Below the pieces are notes generated by a model that had not been told where the DNA came from, ran no database searches, and saw nothing but the letters and a program-made list of their open reading frames with translations. A program made the translations under genes and the position numbers. Source: Megachile rotundata (Eukaryota > Arthropoda > Insecta > Hymenoptera > Megachilidae). Taken from it: a stretch of DNA of 64,000 nt. This document shows positions 57,130-64,000 of the stretch, piece by piece; position 1 is the stretch's first letter; each line of letters starts with the position of its first letter. The DNA lies in assembly GCF_050947335.1 (NCBI RefSeq), contig NW_027474072.1, positions 1 through 64,000 of the forward strand, written 5' to 3'.

Positions 57130-58700
57130 TAAACCTGTTACTCTTATTATTATCAATCTAACTCATATTATTTGCCATATTATGCTTATATGATCGATAG
57201 AACGACAATTACTGTACTTATTACCCTTATTATTATCAATATAACTCATATTATTGGCCATATTATATGGATATGATCGATAGGACGACAATTACTATAC
57301 TCATTACTCTTATTATTATCAATCTAACTCATATTATTAACCATTTAATGCAGATATGATCGATTGAACGACAATTACTATACTTATTACTGTTATTATT
57401 ATCAATCTAACTCATATTATTGGCCATATTATGTGGATATGATCGATAGGACGACAATTACTATACTCATTACTCTTATTATTATCAATCTAACTCATAT
57501 TATTGGCCATATTATGTGGATGTGCTCGATAGGACGACAATTACCACACTCATTACTCGTATTATTATCAATCTAACTCATATTATTAGCCATATTATGC
57601 TTATATGATCGATAGAGCGACAATTACTATACTTATTACTCTTACTTTTATCAATCTAACTCATATTATTAGCCATATTATGCTTATATGATCGATTGAA
57701 CGACAATTACTATACTTGTTACTCTTATTATTATCAATCTAACTCATATTATTAGCCATATTATGCTTATATGATCGATAGAACGACAATTACTATACTT
57801 ATTATTGTTGTTATTATCAATCTAACTCATATTATTAGCCATATTATGCTTATATGATCGATAGAACGACAATTACTATACTTATTATTGTTGTTATTAT
57901 CAATCTAACTCATATTATAGCCATATTATGCTTATATGATCGATAGAACGACAATTACTATACTTATTACTGTTATTATTATCAATCTAACTCATATTAT
58001 TAGCCATATTATACTTATGTGATCGATAGAACGACAATTACTATACTTATAACTCTTATTATTATCAATCTAACTCATATTATTAGCCATATTATGCTTA
58101 TATGATCGATTGAACGACAATTTCTATACTTGTTACTCTCATTATTATCAATTTAACTCATATTATTAGCCATATTATGCTTATATGATCGATAGAACGA
58201 CAATTACTATACTTATTACTCTTATTATTATCAATCTAACTCATATTATTAGCCATATTATGCTTATATTATCAATAGAACGACAATTACTACACTTGTT
58301 TCTCTTATTATTATTAATCTAACTGATATTATTAGCCATATTATGCTTATATTATCGATAGAACGACAATTACTATACTTGATACTCTTATTATTATCAA
58401 TCTAACTCATATTATTAGCCATATTATGCTTATATGATCGATTGAACGACAATTACTATATTTATTACTGTTATTATTATCAATCTAACTCATATTATTG
58501 GCCATATTATGCTTATATGATCGATTGAACGAGGATTACTGTACTAACTACTCTTATTATTACCAATCTAACTCATATTATTAGCCATATTATGCTTATA
58601 TTATCGATAGAACGACAATTACTATACTTGTTACTCTTATTATTATCAATCTAACTCATATTATTAGCCATATTATGCTTATATTATCGATAGAACGACA
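57130..58700 (+). repeat. 31-mer segment, displaced copy
   Basis: This stretch repeats 46840-48410 at offset 10290, with the tttgccat landmark at 46881 and 57171 and the 82-bp monomer at 47621 and 57911. Differences include gatgtgctcg against gatatgctcg, and actgtactt against actatactt near 57210. It stops where catatactatgc is expected near 58700 and an ordinary caattactatac monomer stands instead. It is a piece of the 31-mer carried about 7 kb past the end of its tandem array. Confidence 0.82.
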
Positions 58701-59936
58701 ATTACTATACTTGTTACTCTTATTATTATCAATCTAACTCATATTATTAGCCATATTATACTTATGTGATCGATAGAACGACAATTACTATACTTATAAC
58801 TCTTATTATTATCAATCTAACTCATATTATTAGCCATATTATGCTTATATGATCGATTGAACGACAATTTCTATACTTGTTACTCTCATTATTATCAATT
58901 TAACTCATATTATTAGCCATATTATGCTTATATGATCGATAGAACGACAATTACTATACTTATTACTCTTATTATTATCAATCTAACTCATATTATTGGC
59001 CATTTTATGTGGATATGATCGATAGGACGACAATTACTATACTCATTACTCTTATTATTATCAATCTAACTCATATTGTTAGCCATATTATGCTGATATG
59101 ATCGATTTAACGACAATTACTATACTTATTACTCTCATTATTATCAATCTAACTCATATTACTAGCCATATTATGCTTATATTATCGATAGAACGACAAT
59201 TACTATACTTGTTACTCTTATTATTATCAATCTAACTCATATTATTAGCCATATTATGCTTATATGATCGATTGAACGACAATTTCTATACTTGTTACTC
59301 TCATTATTATCAAATTAACTTATATTATTAGCCATATTATGCTTATATGATCGATAGAACGACAATTACTATACTTATTACTCTTATTATTATCAATCTA
59401 CCTCATATTATTGGCCATATTATGCTTATATGATCGATTGAACGAGGATTACTGTACTAACTACTCTTATTATTACCAATCTAACTCATATTATTAGCCA
59501 TATTATGCTTATATTATCGATAGAACGACAATTACTATACTTGGTACTCTTATTGTTATCAATCTAACTCATATTATTAGCCATATTATGCTTATATGAT
59601 CGATTGAACAACAATTTCTAAACCTGTTACTCTCATTATTATCAATCTAACTCATATTATTAGCCATATTATGCTTATATGATCGATAGAATGACAATTA
59701 CTATACATATTACTCTTACTTTTATCAATCTAACTCATATTATTAGCCATATTATGCTTATATGATCGATTGAACGACAATTACTATACATGTTACTCGT
59801 ATTATTATCAATCTAACTCATATTAGTAGCCATATTATGCTTATATTATCGATAGAACGACAATTACTATACTTGTTACTCTTATTACTATCAATCTAAC
59901 TCATATTATTGGCCATATTATGTGGATATGATCGAA
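58665..59936 (+). repeat. 48-mer offset (3982-bp) duplication, copy 1
   Basis: This block is repeated at 62647-63918 with offset 3982 (48 x 83 minus 2). tacttatg is at 58759 and 62741, gaacgacaatttctata is at 59274 and 63256, and the ggccattttatg and catattgttagcc variants occur in both. A relative of the first half is at 39290-40000. Copy 1 ends at 59936 in a defective gatcgaagaacg junction, while copy 2 continues as gatcgataggacg. Confidence 0.85.
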
Positions 59937-61833
59937 GAACGACAATTACTATACTTATTACTGTTATTATTATCAATCTAACTCATATTATTAGCCATAT
60001 TATACTTATGTGATCGATAGAACGACAATTACTATACTTATAACTCTTATTATTATCAATCTAACTCATATTATTAGCCATATTATGCTTATATTATCGA
60101 TAGAACGACATATACTATGCTTGTTACTCATATTATTATCAATCTAACTCATATTATTAGCCATATTATGCTTATATGATCGATTGAACGACTATTACTA
60201 TACTTGTTACTCTTATTATTATCAATCTAACTCATATTATTAGCCATATTATGCTTATATTATCAATAGAACGACAATTACTATACTTGTTTCTCTTATT
60301 ATTATTAATCTAACTCTTATTATTAGCCATATTATGCTTATGTGATCGATAGAACGACAATTACTATACTTATAACGCTTATTATTATCAATCTAACTCA
60401 TATTAGTAGCCATATTATGCTTATATTATCGATAGAACGACAATTACTATACTTGTTACTCTTATTACTATCAATCTAACTCATATTATTGGCCATATTA
60501 TGTGGATATGATCGATAGGACGACAATTACTATACTCATTACTCTTATTATTATCAATCTAACTCATATTATAGCCATATTATGCTTATATGATCGATAG
60601 AACGACAATTACTATACTTGATACTCTCATTATTATCAATCTAACTCATATTATTAGCCATATTATGCTTATATGATCGATTGAACAACAATTTCTAAAC
60701 CTGTTACTCTCATTATTATCAATCTAACTCACATTATAAGCCATATTATGCTTATATGATCGATAGAATGACAATTACTATACATATTACTCTTACTTTT
60801 ATCAATCTAACTCATATTATTAGCCATATTATGCTTATATGATCGATTGAACGACAATTACTATATTTATTACTGTTATTATTATCAATCTAACTCATAT
60901 TATTAGCCATATTATGCTTATATGATCGATTGAACGACAATTACTATACTTGCTACTCTTATTATTATCAATCTAACTCATACTATTAGCCATATTATGC
61001 TTATATTATCGATAGAACGACAATTACTATACTTGTTACTCTTATTATTATCAATCTAACTCATATTATTGGCCATATTATGTGGATATGATCGATAGGA
61101 CGACAATTACTATACTCATTACTCTTATTATTATCAATCAAACTCATATTATTAACCATATTATGCAGATATGATCGATAGAACGACAATTACTATACTT
61201 ATTACTCTTGCTATTATCAATCTAACTCATATTATTAGCCATATTATGCTTATATGATCGATTGAACGAGGATTACTGTGCTTATTACTCTTATTATTAT
61301 CAATCTAACTCATACTATTAGCCATATTATGCTTATATTATCGATAGAACGACAATTACTATACATGTTACACTTATTATTATCAATCTAACTCATATTA
61401 TTGGCCATATTATGTGGATATGATCGATAGGACGACAATTACTATACTCATTACTCTTATTATTATCAATCTAACTCATATTATTCACCATATTATGCAG
61501 ATATGATCGATAGAGCGACAATTACTATACATATTACTCTTACTTTTATCAATCTAACTCATATTATTAGCCATATTATGCTTATATGATCGATTGAACG
61601 ACAATTACTATATTTATTACTGTTATTATTATCAATCTAACTCATATTATTGGCCATATTATGCTTATATGATCGATTGAACGAGGATTACTGTACTAAC
61701 TACTCTTATTATTATCAATCTAACTCATATTATTAGCCATATTATGCTTATATGATCGATAGAACGACAATTACTATACTTATTATTGTTGTTATTATCA
61801 ATCTAACTCATATTATTAGCCATATTATGCTTA
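59937..61833 (+). repeat. Mixed right-domain monomers after the 59936 junction
   Basis: These are about 23 monomers of known right-domain types: tacttatgtg, catatactatgc, cttgtttct, tagtagcc, attatagcc (60571), aacaatttcta, ttgctattatc, gttacactt, ttcaccat and gttgtt. Private bases include ataacgctt near 60374, gaacgactatt near 60187 and cacattataagcc near 60731. The stretch 60980-61500 resembles 38150-38680 and 51520-52040. I found no exact tandem unit. Confidence 0.65.
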
Positions 61834-62581
61834 TATGATCGATAGAATGACAGTTACTATACTTAGTACTCTTACTGTTGTCAATCTAACTCATATTATT
61901 AGCCATATTATGCTTATATTATCGATAGAACGACAATAACTATACTTGTTACTCTTATTATTATCAATCTAACTCATATTATTAGAACTATTAAGCTTAT
62001 ATGATCGATAGAACGACAATTACTATACTTGTTACTCTTTTTATTATCAATCTAACTCATATTATTGGCCATATTATGTGGATATGGTCGATAGGACGAC
62101 AATTACTATACTCATTACTCTTATTATTATCAATCTAACTCATATTATTAGCCATATTATGCTTATATTATCAATAGAACGACAATTACTACACTTGTTT
62201 CTCTTATTATTATTAATCTAACTGATATTATTGGCCATATTATGCTTATATTATCGATAGAACGACAATTACTATACTTGATACTCTCATTATTATCAAT
62301 CTAACTCATATTATTAGCCATATTATGCTTATATGATCGATTGAACAACAATTTCTAAACCTGTTACTCTCATTATTATCAATCTAACTCACATTATTAG
62401 CCATATTATGCTTATATGATCGATAGAATGACAATTACTATACATATTACTCTTACTTTCATCAATCTAACTCATATTATTAGCCATATTATGCTTATAT
62501 GATCGATAGAACGACAATTACTATACTTATTACTCTTATTATTATCAATCTAACTCATATTATTAGCCATATTATGCTTAT
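61834..62581 (+). repeat. 9-monomer block, copy of 53123-53870
   Basis: The order gacagttact, ttatcgatag with caataactat, ttagaactattaagctt, ctttttattatc, tgtgg, ctacacttg, ttggcc with cttgatactctc, aacaatttcta, cacattattagcc, ctttcatc recurs at offset 8711 (105 x 83 minus 4). The ctttttattatc and cacattatt variants are found in both blocks. A private change is gatatggtcg near 62084. Confidence 0.82.
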
Positions 62582-62646
62582 ATGATCGATTGAACGAGGA
62601 TTACTGTACTAACTACGCTTATTATTACCAATCTAACTCATATTAT

Positions 62647-64000
62647 TAGCCATATTATGCTTATATTATCGATAGAACGACAATTACTATACTTGTTACT
62701 CTTATTATTATCAATCTAACTCATATTATTAGCCATATTATACTTATGTGATCGATAGAACGACAATTACTATACTTATAACTCTTATTATTATCAATCT
62801 AACTCATATTATTAGCCATATTATGCTTATATGATCGATTGAACGACAATTTCTATACTTGTTACTCTCATTATTATCAATTTAACTCATATTATTAGCC
62901 ATATTATGCTTATATGATCGATAGAACGACAATTACTATACTTATTACTCTTATTATTATCAATCTAACTCATATTATTGGCCATTTTATGTGGATATGA
63001 TCGATAGGACGACAATTACTATACTCATTACTCTTATTATTATCAATCTAACTCATATTGTTAGCCATATTATGCTGATATGATCGATTTAACGACAATT
63101 ACTATACTTATTACTCTCATTATTATCAATCTAACTCATATTACTAGCCATATTATGCTTATATTATCGATAGAACGACAATTACTATACTTGTTACTCT
63201 TATTATTATCAATCTAACTCATATTATTAGCCATATTATGCTTATATGATCGATTGAACGACAATTTCTATACTTGTTACTCTCATTATTATCAAATTAA
63301 CTTATATTATTAGCCATATTATGCATATATGATCGATAGAACGACAATTACTATACTTATTACTCTTATTATTATCAATCTAACTCATATTATTGGCCAT
63401 ATTATGCTTATATGATCGATTGAACGAGGATTACTGTACTAACTGCTCTTATTATTACCAATCTAACTCATATTATTAGCCATATTATGCTTATATTATC
63501 GATAGAACGACAATTACTATACTTGATACTCTTATTGTTATCAATCTAACTCATATTATTAGCCATATTATGCTTATATGATCGATTGAACAACAATTTC
63601 TAAACCTGTTACTCTCATTATTATCAATCTAACTCATATTATTAGCCATATTATGCTTATATGATCGATAGAATGACAATTACTATACATATTACTCTTA
63701 CTTTTATCAATCTAACTCATATTATTAGCCATATTATGCTTATATGATCGATTGAACGACAATTACTATACACGTTACTCGTATTATTATCAATCTAACA
63801 CATATTAGTAGCCATATTATGCTTATATTATCGATAGAACGACAATTACTATACTTGTTACTCTTATTACTATCAATCTAACTCATATTATTGGCCATAT
63901 TATGTGGATATGATCGATAGGACGACAATTACTATACTCATTACTGTTATTATTATCAATCTAACTCATATTATAGCCATATTATGCTTATATGATCGAT
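62647..64000 (+). repeat. 48-mer offset duplication, copy 2, open at window end
   Basis: This is the partner of 58665-59936 up to 63918. It carries private bases: ttatgcatatatg near 63322, taactgctc near 63441, ctatacacgttac near 63767 and taacacatattag near 63797. After 63918 it continues with ctcattactgtt and an 82-bp attatagcc monomer near 63971. The window ends inside a monomer (last bases gatcgat), so the array continues outside. Confidence 0.85.

Larger units (their letters stand above)
34857..64000 (+). repeat. 83-bp satellite array, right domain
   Basis: The same 83-bp monomer continues in the same orientation for about 351 copies, up to the last base of the window. The variant set differs from the left domain. 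Right-specific types are gaacgacatatactatgc with gttactcatatt; cttattattgttgttatt; cttgtttctcttattattat followed by taactcttatt or taactgatatt; tactaactac after the gaacgagg box; a ttagaaatattaagctt type that creates a HindIII site; and an 82-bp type in which attattagcc is shortened to attatagcc. The higher-order units here (14, 15, 17, 31, 33, 37 and 48 monomers) are not those of the left domain. The array is open at the right edge, so its true end lies outside the window. No genes are visible. Confidence 0.97.

Noticed and set aside
1..64000. CRISPR array
   Set aside because: The period is regular, but the whole 83 bp is repeated with no unique spacers between short repeats, and there are no cas genes.
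1..64000. Promoter-like tatact/tatat boxes and TA-rich motifs in every monomer
   Set aside because: They are expected by chance at about 24% GC and are repeated hundreds of times without any gene downstream.
1..64000. CENP-B box in the monomer
   Set aside because: No stretch matches the core of the 17-bp CENP-B box (ttcg followed by cggg); the monomer is too poor in G.
1..64000. Organellar control region or bacterial AT-rich plasmid
   Set aside because: 64 kb of pure satellite with nested HORs and no gene, tRNA or rRNA does not fit an organelle or bacterial replicon.

Overview
The whole 64 kb window is one kind of sequence: a head-to-tail tandem array of an AT-rich satellite with an 83-bp monomer. 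There are roughly 770 copies, all in the same orientation. I found no unique DNA at either end, no credible gene, no RNA gene and no transposon. A clean reference monomer lies at 4695-4777, counted from the g of gatcgat. It has 20 G+C in 83 bases (about 24% GC) and a strand bias on the + strand (14 C against 6 G). Long, single-orientation satellite DNA with nested higher-order repeats points to eukaryotic heterochromatin, such as a centromeric, pericentromeric or other satellite block. The sequence does not let me name the organism, and I do not recognise the monomer as a named family.

Layout. (1) 1-1670: the most heterogeneous monomers, with private variants such as gatcggtagaacgataatt, several 82-bp copies and no long-range duplication that I could find. 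(2) 1671-34756: a left domain built mainly from two higher-order repeats (HORs). One is a 25-monomer unit of 2072 bp, with landmark aligned at 8791, 10863, 21398, 28616, 30688 and 32760. The other is a 39-monomer unit of 3237 bp at about 12286-15522, 15523-18789 and 22821-26087, and it restarts near 34183. Older and rearranged relatives fill 1671-8510 and 26088-28335. (3) 34757-34856: exactly 100 N, an assembly gap. (4) 34857-64000: a right domain of the same 83-bp monomer with a different set of variants. Its units are 14-mer (1161 bp), 15-mer (1245 bp), 17-mer (1409 bp), 31-mer (2572 bp), 33-mer (2739 bp), 37-mer (3069 bp) and 48-mer (3982 bp), plus a 7-mer (581 bp) duplication.

How it works together. 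Nearly all long-range offsets equal n x 83 minus a small number that is explained by identifiable short monomers (80 bp on the left, 82 bp on the right). This is what repeated in-register unequal exchange or amplification would leave. Some segments are recent copies several kilobases long, for example 9012-15552 against 19547-26087 at offset 10535. Rare private substitutions show that blocks are mosaics of one another. At a deeper level, the 83-bp monomer looks like an ancient dimer of 41/42-bp halves: 25 of 38 positions match between its two halves. The items most worth a second look are this cryptic dimer, the two HOR vocabularies separated by the gap, the exchange junctions near 27000, 50221 and 59936, and the possible nucleosome phasing of a 166-bp dimer. 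Extents of HOR blocks were read by eye from offset landmarks and are good to about one monomer.
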